The position numbers and the translations under genes were made by a program. Positions 52,383 to 61,433 of a stretch of DNA of 64,000 bases are shown here, in pieces. Each line of letters starts with the position of its first letter. The stretch's first letter is position 1. Source of the stretch: Bdellovibrio sp. ArHS. GTDB lineage: Bacteria > Bdellovibrionota > Bdellovibrionia > Bdellovibrionales > Bdellovibrionaceae. The notes under the pieces were generated by a model, which worked only from the letters and a program-made list of their open reading frames with translations, searched no databases and was not told the DNA's origin. The stretch is from positions 80,410 through 144,409 of the forward strand of contig NZ_JTEV01000006.1 of the NCBI RefSeq assembly GCF_000786105.1, written 5' to 3'.

Positions 52383-53792
52383 TTTTTGGATTTCGGGTTT
52401 GTATTTTTCGAATTGCGAAATAATCTTCTCATCCCCATAAACCAAAACCTTAAATCCCCCCGCCCCCAAAGCCCTCTGTATCGCCGCATTGGAATCGCTC
52501 ACCTTGATTTTACCAACATTCTTATTGAAGTCCGTCAGGTAATCCACCGGGATTCCGTAAAAGTCCAAAGACAGAAGATTATAAGCCAGACGATCAGCCG
52601 TTTCGATAGCTCTTGGGAACTGACCAATCAATTGGTTACGGGCTGCCGCAACCTCGGGTTCTTGCGCTCCTCCAGTCACATAATCACTGACAACTTTCAA
52701 AGTTTCTTCCAGCGTCTTCCCCGCCGTTTCATTTTTCGTGAAGGTTGAAATCTCAAAACTGCCGCGATCTTTTCGCACGTCAAAGAACGAATAGATGGAA
52801 TACGTCAATCCCAGATCATCGCGCACTTTCTGATTCAAGCGGCTGGCAAAACCTCCGCCCAAAGATTCATTGCTTAAACGCAAGCGCAAGTAGTCTTCAT
52901 TTTTACGGTCGATTCCCAGTTGCGCCACGCGGATCTGCGTCTGCTGCAAGCCCTTCTTGACGATCAACTTCACTTTCAGACCCTCAATGGCCGGCGCAGC
53001 CTCTGTCGCCACCTCAGGGATGGTTCGCTTCGTCCACTTTGCAAAAACATCTTGCACGGCTTTTTCAAAATCTGCGTTGAAGCTTCCCACAACAGCCAAT
53101 GAGGCATTATTAGGACGATAGAACGTCAGATAGTGTTTGATAATATCTTGCTTAGTGATACCGCGAAGAGCCTCAGGAGTTCCATTGACGTCGCGCGAAT
53201 ACGGATGATTTCCGTAAAGGAACTGATCCATCTTGTCATCCGCGAAGGCCGAAGGGTTGTCGATTTTCTTTTGCAGATTCGCCAGCATTTGTGAACGAAT
53301 GCGGTTGATTTCAGCGTCTTTAAAAGCCGGATTCATCGCCACGTCAGCGAAGAGCTCTAGCAAAGTGCCCGAACTCGTGATCAAAGAGTCCGAATAAAGT
53401 GTCGTGACATCATATCCTGGTGACACGTCCATGCCTGCACCTAATTGACCGAAGTCATCAGCAATTTTCAGGGCATCACGCGTCTGGGTTCCCTGTTCAA
53501 GCATATAAGCCGTCAAAGCATTCAACCCCGCTTTGGATGCGGTTTCCTGCATATTTCCGGTTTTCAACAGCAAGGTAAAACTGACTCGCGGCAAAGAGGC
53601 GTCATGGATATAAATAATCTTAAGACCGTTTTCCAGCGTCACTTCTTTATAAGGTTGTAGCTTGAAAGAGCCATTGCCTTTTTGCACGTAACCTGTGCCG
53701 GGCTTAGGACCCTCTTTTTTTGCAGACGTCGAGCATGCTAGCAGCGCGGAACAAATCAGAGGAAGAGTGATAACTAATGAGATGCGTTTCAT
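52371..53792 (-). CDS. M16-family peptidase-like lipoprotein, non-catalytic subunit, 3' end altered by IS
   Basis: 473 residues, lipobox SALLAC (Cys about 20). The two M16 folds are seen (VTLENGLKIIYIHDASLPRVSFTLLLKTGN; MLEQGT; YRPNNASLAVVGSF; RLSNESLGGGFASRLNQKVRDDLGLTYSIYSFF). The zinc motif HxxEH of active M16 enzymes is replaced (AGLNALTAYMLEQGT), so it is the inactive partner. The last codons CTG GTC CCT TAA lie in the insertion sequence's terminal repeat, so the original C-terminus was replaced. It starts two bases after the active subunit gene. The R/Y…G-rich loop that binds substrate is kept. Confidence 0.88.
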   Translation of the reverse strand: MKRISLVITLPLICSALLACSTSAKKEGPKPGTGYVQKGNGSFKLQPYKEVTLENGLKIIYIHDASLPRVSFTLLLKTGNMQETASKAGLNALTAYMLEQGTQTRDALKIADDFGQLGAGMDVSPGYDVTTLYSDSLITSSGTLLELFADVAMNPAFKDAEINRIRSQMLANLQKKIDNPSAFADDKMDQFLYGNHPYSRDVNGTPEALRGITKQDIIKHYLTFYRPNNASLAVVGSFNADFEKAVQDVFAKWTKRTIPEVATEAAPAIEGLKVKLIVKKGLQQTQIRVAQLGIDRKNEDYLRLRLSNESLGGGFASRLNQKVRDDLGLTYSIYSFFDVRKDRGSFEISTFTKNETAGKTLEETLKVVSDYVTGGAQEPEVAAARNQLIGQFPRAIETADRLAYNLLSLDFYGIPVDYLTDFNKNVGKIKVSDSNAAIQRALGAGGFKVLVYGDEKIISQFEKYKPEIQKLVP

Positions 53793-53794
53793 AC

Positions 53795-55192
53795 TTATTC
53801 CTTTTTCGCCTTAGGTTCTAAAGTGATGATCGAGCGCTGAGTTTGTTGTGTGTACTTCGTCGCGGCTTTCTGAATATCTTCCGCCGTGACGGCCTGGTAC
53901 TTTTCCAGATCAGTGAAAAGACTTTCATAAGAACCAGTCACGATTTCATTCACCGCTAAAGAACGCGCTTTGCCGTCCATGGTTTTTAGCCCATCAACAA
54001 GATCCTTCATGACCTGCGTTTTAGCTTTTTCAAGTTCCTTGTCACTGACCTTTTGATTGCGAAGTTTCCAAATTTCATTGTACACGGTGTCCAAGGCTTC
54101 TTGCGTGCCCTGACCCGGTTTTAAGCTGACGCCGAAACCCATAATACCGGCGTCTTTCATCGCGTAGTTATAAGCATATGCTGAAGTCGCGATTTGTTTT
54201 TGATAAACTAGGCGCTTATGCAAGCGGCTGGAAGTACCATATCCTAAAATATTTGCCGCCAAATCCAAAGCGTACATATCAGGTTCGCCCTGCCGTGGAC
54301 TGCGGAAAGCCACAACAAAAGAGCTGTTCTGAACATCTTTTTTGAGGGTGGCGTTTTGCTGAACTTTCTGCGGCGGTTCTTCTATTTTTTTTGCTTCAGG
54401 TAAAGGCTTCTTGGGCAACTTGCCGTAATACTTTTCAATCAGACTTTTAACTTTGGAGGTTTTGAAGTCGCCGACGATAACCAACACGGCGTTATTGGGA
54501 ACGTAATAAGTATTATAGAAAAAACGAAGCTTTTCCGAATCGTATGCGGCAATGTCTTTCATGTAGCCAATCACCGGCCACTTGTAGGGATGCACTTTAA
54601 AAAGAGTTCCCATCATGAGTTCCCGCAAAAGACCCATGGGATTGTTGTCTACTCGCCAACGGCGTTCTTCCGCCACCACTTCTTTTTCACTCTTTAAGTC
54701 TTCCGGATTGATAAGAAGCGAACTCATGCGGTCTACTTCCATATCCATGACCAGTTCTAACTTGGAGCTTGGCAGATTTTCGTAAAAACCTGTGTAGTCA
54801 TTTGTCGTAAAGGCATTATTTGTAATACCATTTTCATGAAAAATTCGATCGAAAGATTTGCCGTCGTATTTTTTTGCGCCCTTAAACATCATGTGCTCAA
54901 GCATATGCGCAGCCCCCGTAACACCGGGGTACTCGTCGCGGGAGCCGACTCTATACCAAGTATGGTAGCTCACCATCGGAACTGCATGATCCTCTAAGAG
55001 CAGGACGGTCAGTCCATTTTCCAAAACAAATTTCGTTACGGGCAAAGAAATCTTCAGATCATTTTGTGTCGCCCAACCTTTGATGGCTCCCAAAGGTTCT
55101 TTGATTTCCGGCTTTTGATTTGGCATTGGGTCCACAGCAAAGACTGTGGATGACATAAGAAGTCCCAAGAGCAAGGTCGAAAAACGTGTCAT
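53795..55192 (-). CDS. M16B zinc metallopeptidase, catalytic subunit
   Basis: 465 residues with signal peptide about 1-19 (LLMSSTVFA). The inverted zinc motif is intact: AAHMLEHMMFKGA, with the distal glutamate in EKEVVAEERRWRVD about 75 residues later. The second half has SRLHKRLVYQKQIATSAYAY and the usual fold. It works in the periplasm on oligopeptides, probably as a heterodimer with the non-catalytic lipoprotein encoded immediately downstream. The pair is typical of many bacteria. Confidence 0.94.
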   Translation of the reverse strand: MTRFSTLLLGLLMSSTVFAVDPMPNQKPEIKEPLGAIKGWATQNDLKISLPVTKFVLENGLTVLLLEDHAVPMVSYHTWYRVGSRDEYPGVTGAAHMLEHMMFKGAKKYDGKSFDRIFHENGITNNAFTTNDYTGFYENLPSSKLELVMDMEVDRMSSLLINPEDLKSEKEVVAEERRWRVDNNPMGLLRELMMGTLFKVHPYKWPVIGYMKDIAAYDSEKLRFFYNTYYVPNNAVLVIVGDFKTSKVKSLIEKYYGKLPKKPLPEAKKIEEPPQKVQQNATLKKDVQNSSFVVAFRSPRQGEPDMYALDLAANILGYGTSSRLHKRLVYQKQIATSAYAYNYAMKDAGIMGFGVSLKPGQGTQEALDTVYNEIWKLRNQKVSDKELEKAKTQVMKDLVDGLKTMDGKARSLAVNEIVTGSYESLFTDLEKYQAVTAEDIQKAATKYTQQTQRSIITLEPKAKKE

Positions 55193-55317
55193 AGCTGCTT
55201 CTTTCGTTGAAAGTACAATAAACCCTAGTGTGAAACTGGAGGACTGTTAATTCAACGATCTTTCAGGACTTTTAAGACTTTGTTCCGGGCTTGCGCCCGG
55301 TCGAAGAAAGCTGTGCT

Positions 55318-55827
55318 TTACTGCACAACGAAATCAGAAAAAAAGACGTCTTTGACAACACCCCGATGAAGGATGCCATTCACTTCGCCAGCAATTTTGT
55401 CTTTTAAGAAAAGTTTGCCTTGGATACTATCAAGATCACTGAAGGAGTTATCGTTCAGTAAGCGAACAATTCGGTCACGAGCCTTGGCACGATTTTCCGG
55501 CTCCATCACCTCTTCAAAACCTTCTTTACCCAACATTTGCAGATTTATTTCCAAACGGATTGTGCGCTTCGGTTCTCCGCCCAAATTGACGGTGAACTTG
55601 TCCATCGTATAGACCAAAGGCGTCGTATCTTCTGCATCCTGAGTGGAGGCCAGATCCCTTTCGGCCTGCTCCTCTGAAATCGAAGGACTTTCCCACCCTA
55701 TAGTCGAGGCATATACCATGTAGGCACCCCCGCCCATCACCCCAAGGTTTATGACGGCGAACACTATCTGTAGTAGTTTACCGACATTCTTCTTGGGAGC
55801 CGCAGCTTGTTCTTGTGCTTCTGCCAT
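55318..55827 (-). CDS. fliL: Flagellar basal-body protein FliL
   Basis: 169 residues: short cytoplasmic start, one membrane helix (about 20-40) and a periplasmic FliL domain (YTMDKFTVNLGGEPKRTIRLEINLQM, RDRIVRLLNDNSFSDLDSIQGK, FFSDFVVQ). FliL surrounds the stator units at the basal body and supports torque. A sigma-28-like promoter lies just upstream on the same strand. The gene is alone; fliM/fliN are not in this window. Confidence 0.95.
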   Translation of the reverse strand: MAEAQEQAAAPKKNVGKLLQIVFAVINLGVMGGGAYMVYASTIGWESPSISEEQAERDLASTQDAEDTTPLVYTMDKFTVNLGGEPKRTIRLEINLQMLGKEGFEEVMEPENRAKARDRIVRLLNDNSFSDLDSIQGKLFLKDKIAGEVNGILHRGVVKDVFFSDFVVQ

Positions 55828-55857
55828 TTAATAACCTCGTGGATAATGACATTTGGT

Positions 55858-55884
55858 TTATCGGTGAAACAGGCCAAGGTCTTA
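55858..55884 (-). promoter_or_regulatory. Sigma-28 (FliA)-like promoter of fliL
   Basis: On the reverse strand: TAAGACCT, 11 bases, ACCGATAA; the -10 part matches seven of eight positions, the -35 part about four of eight. It lies 31 bp before the start codon. Confidence 0.6.
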
Positions 55885-55995
55885 ACGAGCAGGACCTCAA
55901 TTCTTGTAAGAAAATTTCAGGGAAAACGTCCAAGCTTTAGACATATGTGGACCTACACTTGACAAGAATACGTCTAGTTCATTCATAATGAAACT

Positions 55996-56997
55996 ATGAG
56001 ACTTTTTCTCGCGGGATGCGCTTTATCTTTTTTCAGCCTACCAGTAGTGGCGGGTCAACCTGTCGCGCCGTCTTCTCAAAACGAGGCGGATCTTTTCCCC
56101 GCATCTTTACTGCAAATTTCAGAGACGGAAGCCTTCTCTCGCTACGTTTTTCTTGTTGATAAGGAAAAGCGCAAGCTTTCGGTCTTCGAACGTAATGGTG
56201 AAGATATTAAAAAAGTCGATGAGTACCCTGCTGACATTGGCAAAATGGGCGGAAACAAAACCAAGCGCGATGATCATAAAACTCCAGAGGGTATTTACTT
56301 CCTGGAAAAGCGCCTGACTCAGCCAGCGATTCCTTTCAGTCTGTATGGTGGTTTGGCTTTTACGACGAACTATCCAAATCTTTTCGATCAACGACAAAAT
56401 AAAACTGGCTCTGGCATTTGGCTGCACGCGATCCCCGATTCGGTGCCTTTAACTCGCGGCTCACGAGGCTGCGTGGTGGTCCGAAATGAAGTCATCAAAA
56501 AACTCGCGGACTATGTCAAACTTCGCGAAACGCCGATTTTGATTTTCGATCACGTGAACTACCTCAGCAAAAGCGAGCATGAAAAACGCCGCTCTGAGCT
56601 GAGTTCCTTTGTTGAACAGTGGCGCAAGTCCTGGGAAGAACAGGATATTGAAAAGTACATGAGCTTTTATGATAAGGACTTTAAAGCTCCCGGCTTTAAC
56701 TTTGATTCCTGGAAAAATCACAAATCCAATTTGAAATCCAAATACGAGTATATCAAGGTTCACCTTTCGCAACCTTACATCGTTCAACACAATGATCAGC
56801 TTCTGGTAAAAACCTTACAAAGATATGAATCAGATAAACACGTCGATTATGGCGTAAAGACTATTTACGCACTAAAATCAGGTGACTCATACAAAATCAT
56901 TCGTGAAGAGTGGGCGCCTTTCAGCCAAGAAAAAGTGGCGGCCGCTATCGCTCGTGACAACTCGATGACTGCGCAGGCGAATCAGGTTCAGCAGTAA
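55996..56997 (+). CDS. YkuD L,D-transpeptidase-fold protein with NTF2-like domain (Bd1075-like)
   Basis: 333 residues. Signal peptide about 1-20, a YkuD catalytic domain (about 45-190) with His144 and the nucleophile Cys159 in the S-R-G-C-V-V-V motif, and a C-terminal NTF2-like domain (about 200-315; VEQWRKSWEEQDIEKYMSFYDKDFKAP). This architecture matches B. bacteriovorus Bd1075, reported to act as an LD-carboxypeptidase on peptidoglycan and to produce the curved cell shape. By inference this protein trims tetrapeptides on one side of the wall. Upstream ribosome site is weak. Confidence 0.85.
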   Translation: MRLFLAGCALSFFSLPVVAGQPVAPSSQNEADLFPASLLQISETEAFSRYVFLVDKEKRKLSVFERNGEDIKKVDEYPADIGKMGGNKTKRDDHKTPEGIYFLEKRLTQPAIPFSLYGGLAFTTNYPNLFDQRQNKTGSGIWLHAIPDSVPLTRGSRGCVVVRNEVIKKLADYVKLRETPILIFDHVNYLSKSEHEKRRSELSSFVEQWRKSWEEQDIEKYMSFYDKDFKAPGFNFDSWKNHKSNLKSKYEYIKVHLSQPYIVQHNDQLLVKTLQRYESDKHVDYGVKTIYALKSGDSYKIIREEWAPFSQEKVAAAIARDNSMTAQANQVQQ

Positions 56998-57002
56998 TTC
57001 CC

Positions 57003-57046
57003 AAAAAAGGCCCCGCAAATAATTTAGAATCTGCGGGACCGCTTTT
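57003..57046. terminator. Terminator between the curvature gene and the CoA-hydrolase gene
   Basis: Stem GG(C)CCCGCA / TGCGGG(A)CC with a 14-base loop, flanked by an A run before and a T run after, so it can serve both convergent genes. Confidence 0.75.
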
Positions 57047-57051
57047 AAAAA

Positions 57052-58323
57052 TCAATATCCTAAAACTTTTTTAGCCTGAATTTCCAGAGTTTCACGGAAC
57101 TCAGGTGCCGCAATAGCAATCAATGCCTGCGTGCGCTCTTTCAAGGTTTTACCATGCAAATACGCCACTCCATATTCTGTCACGATATAGTGCACATGAG
57201 CCCGCGTTGTAGTGACGCCAGCTCCTTCTTTTAAGAAGGCCGAAATCTTACTTTCTCCCTTAGCGGTTTTTGACGGCAAGGCGATGATCGGCTTCCCTCC
57301 AGGGGAAAGAGCGGCCCCTCGCATGAAATCCATCTGTCCACCAACGCCCGAATATATCCGAGCACCAATCGAGTCAGCACACACTTGGCCAGTCAAATCG
57401 ACTTCGATGGCGCTATTGATTGCAATGACCTTAGGGTTCTGACGAATAATATGCGTGTCATTGGTATACGTGGCATCCATCATGACGACCATGGGATTGT
57501 TATCAATAAAGTCATAGGTCTTACGTGAACCGATGGCAAAACTCGTAACGATCTTGTCACGCATCCGCTTTTTAAACTTATTCGTAATCGCTCCCGTTTT
57601 ATACAACTCCACCAGCCCATCTGAAAACATCTCAGTGTGCACACCAAGATCGCGGTGTCCGGTCAAGGCTTTCAATGTTGCATCCGGAATAGCTCCAATA
57701 CCCATCTGCAAGGTCGCACCGTCTTCGATCAGACTGGCAACATTGCGACCGATCTGCAACTCCGTCTCGGTTAATTCGGTCGCCTTCTTGATATAAAGCT
57801 CTTCGTTCACTTCCACCGCATAGTGAACCTTGGAAAATTCAAATTGCGAATCACCGAAAGTCCGCGGCATACGAGGATTCACTTGGGCAATCACCGTCTT
57901 GGCCGAACGAACCGCCGCAATGGAAACATCCACTGACGGTCCCAAACTGCACATCCCGTGTTGGTCTGGTGGCGAGACTTGAATAAGGGCCACGTCCAAC
58001 GGCACAGTCTGGTTATAAAACAACGTCGGAATTTCGCTTAGAAAAATAGGGACAAATGAAGGATTCAGGTTGCCACGAACCTTACGCAGATTGCCGCCAT
58101 TGAAAAAGCTATGAATCTCAAAACTTTTTTCATACTTAGGGTCCGCGTAAGAGCAATCCCCTTCCGTATGGATGGAGTATACTTTGACTCCCATAAGTTC
58201 TTCTGCTCGCAACGTCAGTTGTCGCACGAGCTGTTGCGGTGTTGCCGCAGCAGTATGGATAAATACATTATCATTGGACTTAACGATCTTAAGGGCTTCT
58301 TCAGCTGAAACAAATTGGGTCAT
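57052..58323 (-). CDS. Acetyl-CoA hydrolase/transferase family protein
   Basis: 423 residues from the ATG at 58323 (GGAGGAAGTAAAGG upstream); the longer frame to 58536 has no support. It has the family's CoA-transferase fold: VSPPDQHGMCSLGPSVDVSIAA, LQMGIGAIPDATL, the catalytic Glu region HTEMFSDGLVELY, GVGGQMDFMRGAALSPGGK and TEYGVAYLHGKTL. Related enzymes move CoA between acetate and other acids such as 4-hydroxybutyrate or succinate. The exact substrate is not certain. It is divergent from ompW. Confidence 0.92.
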   Translation of the reverse strand: MTQFVSAEEALKIVKSNDNVFIHTAAATPQQLVRQLTLRAEELMGVKVYSIHTEGDCSYADPKYEKSFEIHSFFNGGNLRKVRGNLNPSFVPIFLSEIPTLFYNQTVPLDVALIQVSPPDQHGMCSLGPSVDVSIAAVRSAKTVIAQVNPRMPRTFGDSQFEFSKVHYAVEVNEELYIKKATELTETELQIGRNVASLIEDGATLQMGIGAIPDATLKALTGHRDLGVHTEMFSDGLVELYKTGAITNKFKKRMRDKIVTSFAIGSRKTYDFIDNNPMVVMMDATYTNDTHIIRQNPKVIAINSAIEVDLTGQVCADSIGARIYSGVGGQMDFMRGAALSPGGKPIIALPSKTAKGESKISAFLKEGAGVTTTRAHVHYIVTEYGVAYLHGKTLKERTQALIAIAAPEFRETLEIQAKKVLGY

Positions 58324-58559
58324 GCCTTTACTTCCTCCACTTGTAGTGTCACATAAAAAAAGAGGAACGAATACCTTTTCGTATTCCCTTGTTTCAACTG
58401 CTAACTCGGGGTTGCAACGAATTGTTGCTTCAACCCAGGTGAGATTCTTTCTACTAACAGCGTTAAGGAGGCCCGAATTCCACTTGGGGTCGAATAACAA
58501 TTCTATCTGGCAGCAGTAAGATGCAATCACACACAACTTGTTGAACTAGGAGTTCTCAA

Positions 58560-59141
58560 ATGAAAACAAAAGTGTTTGCAGCAGTATTACTCAGTGTCTT
58601 CGCATTTTCATCCAGCGCTTTCGCCGAAAACTGGATGGCTCATATTCGCGGCGTTTACATCACACCAGATAACAGCTCTTCTCCCGTCAGTGGTGTTGAA
58701 GCTGACAAACAAACGATTCCCGAGCTTGATTTCAGTTACTTCGTCACGCCGGAATGGTCTGTAGAGTTGATTCTAGGAACGTCTCGCCACGAGGTTTCTT
58801 TGAATGGCACCGACCTAGGAAAAGTCAGTCTTCTTCCGCCAACAGTCACAGCTAAATATCACTATGACCTTGGCAACGGCTTCGTTCCTTATGCAGGTTT
58901 AGGTTTGAATCACACATTGTTCTATGATGTTGATTTGTCCAGCAACCTTTCCGTAAGTACAAACTCGACAGGATTGGCTTTGCAAGTAGGTGCCGACTAC
59001 AAAATTGGCGACAACCTTTACTTGAATTTGGATATCAAAAAAGTCTATATCAAAACTGACGTTGCTAGTAACGGAAACTATCTAACAACTTTAGACATCA
59101 ATCCAATGCTTTACGGATTGGGAGTGGGCATGAAGTTCTAA
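58560..59141 (+). CDS. OmpW-family outer-membrane protein
   Basis: 193 residues: signal peptide about 1-22 (FAFSSSAFAENW), then an eight-stranded barrel of the OmpW type (AHIRGVYITPDNSSS, TIPELDFSYFVTPEWSVELILGTSRH, TAKYHYDLGNGFVPYAGLGLNHTLFYD) ending in phenylalanine (GVGMKF). OmpW forms a small hydrophobic channel for small molecules. AGGAGTTCTCAA precedes the ATG; a strong terminator follows. Confidence 0.93.
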   Translation: MKTKVFAAVLLSVFAFSSSAFAENWMAHIRGVYITPDNSSSPVSGVEADKQTIPELDFSYFVTPEWSVELILGTSRHEVSLNGTDLGKVSLLPPTVTAKYHYDLGNGFVPYAGLGLNHTLFYDVDLSSNLSVSTNSTGLALQVGADYKIGDNLYLNLDIKKVYIKTDVASNGNYLTTLDINPMLYGLGVGMKF

Positions 59142-59170
59142 GACTTCAGAAGCGACGAAAAGCATTGGCA

Positions 59171-59208
59171 GGCCACTTGTCGACATCACAAGTGGCCTTC
59201 TTTTTTTG
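59171..59208 (+). terminator. Terminator after the OmpW gene
   Basis: Perfect 11-bp stem AGGCCACTTGT / ACAAGTGGCCT with a seven-base loop and a TTCTTTTTTT tail. Confidence 0.9.
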
Positions 59209-59346
59209 ACCTGTCGAACTTTTTCAAGTCCCTTGCCGCTCTTTGTTTCAATACAAGATGCGTCCCAAGATGAGACATCAGATTCAAATATATCTCATTT
59301 CATCGGGTACATCCCTTGCTCTTCAAGAGCCAAAAGGAGAGAACCC

Positions 59347-60141
59347 ATGTCATCTAAAATTATTTCGTTAACTGTAGCGGGCCTTATCGGCCTGCAAAGC
59401 GCAGCCATGGCCCAAGATCGCACCGCAGGCATTGGCGATGAACAAATCCGTATAGCTAAAGAAAACGTACGCGCCCTGAAAGCAGAGATCCAAAGCCTGG
59501 ATAAAGCTTTAGGTGACGCGCAAGTTGCCATCGAAAAACGCGAGTCACGCGGCACTTTCGCTAATGGCACTGCGGTGACCGGCGCAGCGATCGGTTTAGG
59601 TCTCTCTGCGATAGCTGCTCTCACAATAAAAAAAGGAACTGGCGGTCAAGCCTTGAATGGATATTTAACCGGCGCTCTTTCTGCCGTCATTTCTTTGTCG
59701 TCAGCGGGATTGGGCCTTATCGGTCAAGCTCGCAAAACGGATGTCGATACTAAAAGCTTGGAAGAGCAATTGAAGCTCGCGGAAACACAAGTGCAATCTG
59801 CGATCTCTGTCGCCGACAAACAGACATCTGCTGTGCTTAAGCAACTGAACTCCTCTTTGACAACAGTTCGTCAGTCCTTGAACGAATACACAATCAGCGA
59901 AGACTCCATTTCACAAAACAAATTGTTTTCTCAGATTGCGCAGGCCTCTGGTGTCGCCATCACTGTTTATGGCATGACTCAACGGGAATCCAAAGCCCTG
60001 CTGGTCGGCCCTCTGGTGATGAGTGCTGGAAACCTGGGGCAGGTCTTGGGAGGATTGTCTGATTCTGACGCAGAAAAAGTGATCGCGGAAATCAAAGCGA
60101 CACGCCTTTCATTGATGGCCGCCGCTGTGAACTTGGAATAA
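59347..60141 (+). CDS. Secreted protein of unknown function with hydrophobic central segment
   Basis: 264 residues from the ATG at 59347 (AGGAGAGAACCC upstream); the longer open frame is not supported. Signal peptide about 1-20 (LIGLQSAAMA), then a coiled-coil-like helix (about 30-65), two Gly/Ala-rich hydrophobic segments (about 72-125), a second helix (about 130-190) and a third hydrophobic part near 200-240. Hydrophobic helices after a signal peptide suggest membrane interaction. No family recognised. The next gene follows 8 bp later, so the two form an operon. Confidence 0.7.
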   Translation: MSSKIISLTVAGLIGLQSAAMAQDRTAGIGDEQIRIAKENVRALKAEIQSLDKALGDAQVAIEKRESRGTFANGTAVTGAAIGLGLSAIAALTIKKGTGGQALNGYLTGALSAVISLSSAGLGLIGQARKTDVDTKSLEEQLKLAETQVQSAISVADKQTSAVLKQLNSSLTTVRQSLNEYTISEDSISQNKLFSQIAQASGVAITVYGMTQRESKALLVGPLVMSAGNLGQVLGGLSDSDAEKVIAEIKATRLSLMAAAVNLE

Positions 60142-60148
60142 CCCAAAG

Positions 60149-61111
60149 ATGTCTTTAACGACTCGCTTTTTCTACCTAATGATTCTTTGCCTGAGCTGGG
60201 TGAACCTGGCTCAGGCAGCGCCTCGTTGCGAGTCTATTTTTCTTCCTACCGTCTTAGAGGTTCTTCAGAAAATCGACGCCACCCACAACAAGTTTCTACT
60301 TAAAGGTTCGAACTCTGTTGAAGAGATCGGAAAAGACTTTTCCTGGTTACGTCGTCGTAAACTTCGCAAGCTCATCAACGACACGGACTTACAAACATTC
60401 GTTTCGGATAAAGCGCTGGAAAGATACACTATTGAACTGGGGATGGTTCTTTTCGGAAAGAAAGAAGTCGTCGATCGCTGGCTTCGTCAAAATAAAGAGC
60501 AGCGTTTAGAGGACTCCACTGTAATTTTGATCAAAGAAAAACTTTTGCAGGAAGGTTTGCTAAAAACCTGGTTGGAAGTGCGTGATCCGCGGGATGCCGG
60601 TTGGACCCGCAAAAGTCTGGACCGACTGTGGACCCTGCTCCAACACCGTTCCTTGGAATGGCTGCGCATTCCATTGGCTTTGCCTTCAATGAAAAATGCG
60701 GAAGTCCCGCCGGAGCTGATGTACAAGATTATTCGCGACGGCTTTAAAACTCACGCCGAAGAGGCGCGGGTGGCCTTACGCAGTCAAAACCACATCGAGG
60801 CTTACAACACTTTTAAAAAAATCTATGGTCGCGTGATCTTCGGCGTTCTTTTCGCTTTGAATGTCCATAATGGCTACGAACAAATCCAGGACTATCATAA
60901 TCGCCACATTGAACAAACCATTCAACAGATTCAGGAAATCGCCAAACACGCAGAAAATGCCGTGACCCAAATCAAACGGGAACAGTTTGATCAGGCTTAC
61001 CGCAGTGCCGAAGCTGACTTTATCAAGAAGTGGGGCGAAGAACCCACCCCGGCTGAAAGGGAAATTTTGCGCAAGAAAATCGCGGATGCGCTGAACATGT
61101 CAGTCCCTTAA
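60149..61111 (+). CDS. Secreted helical protein of unknown function
   Basis: 320 residues: signal peptide about 1-23 (ILCLSWVNLAQA), then a mostly helical, charged protein with no other membrane segment except possibly a short hydrophobic stretch near 225-240 (GRVIFGVLFALNV). The last 80 residues form a long helix (EQIQDYHNRHIEQTIQQIQEIA). It has two Cys close to each other at the start (PRCES) or only one; no disulfide is obvious. Operon partner of the gene at 59347. Family not recognised. Confidence 0.7.
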   Translation: MSLTTRFFYLMILCLSWVNLAQAAPRCESIFLPTVLEVLQKIDATHNKFLLKGSNSVEEIGKDFSWLRRRKLRKLINDTDLQTFVSDKALERYTIELGMVLFGKKEVVDRWLRQNKEQRLEDSTVILIKEKLLQEGLLKTWLEVRDPRDAGWTRKSLDRLWTLLQHRSLEWLRIPLALPSMKNAEVPPELMYKIIRDGFKTHAEEARVALRSQNHIEAYNTFKKIYGRVIFGVLFALNVHNGYEQIQDYHNRHIEQTIQQIQEIAKHAENAVTQIKREQFDQAYRSAEADFIKKWGEEPTPAEREILRKKIADALNMSVP

Positions 61112-61112
61112 A

Positions 61113-61144
61113 ATAAAAAAGCCCCGCGATAGGCGAGGCTTTTC
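61113..61144. terminator. Terminator between convergent genes
   Basis: AAAAGCC(C)CGC / GCG(A)GGCTTTT with a short loop; A run before and T run after, so usable from both strands. Confidence 0.8.
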
Positions 61145-61166
61145 AGCGCTAAGATTTTTGACGATC

Positions 61167-61355
61167 TTAGTGAGATTCTTCTGCCGAAGAAGAATTTTTT
61201 CCGTCGATAGTGAATTTCTCGACATTGTGAGCAAGATCAGGAAGAGACTCCAAGTGCTTTTGCAATTCTTCTTTCGACATTTCTCCAACGTTCAAATTTC
61301 TTTCAGTCAATCGTTTGTCGAACTTCAAATTTTTATTAGCTTGAGCCAATGACAT
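61167..61355 (-). CDS. Small protein of unknown function (62 aa)
   Basis: The ATG at 61355 has AAGGGG six bases upstream; the frame extends to 61394 but without a site. 62 residues, charged, without signal peptide or Cys: start SLAQANKNLKFDKRL, then LNVGEMSKEELQKHLESLPD. The E/K-rich helix and a real ribosome site support it as a true gene, but with no homology evidence. It lies between the rhomboid gene (79 bp upstream) and a terminator, and could be the last gene of that operon. Confidence 0.6.
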   Translation of the reverse strand: MSLAQANKNLKFDKRLTERNLNVGEMSKEELQKHLESLPDLAHNVEKFTIDGKNSSSAEESH

Positions 61356-61433
61356 TGCGTACCCCTTTTTCTGCGAAACCCTTTTATAGCGCACTTCACC
61401 CGGCGAGTCCAGGCACCTGGAAGCTTTTTCCCG

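Noticed and set aside
51362-52391. Target-site duplication around the insertion sequence
   Set aside because: Flanks (AAAAG on the left, TTTTTGG on the right) show no direct repeat for any reasonable choice of ends.
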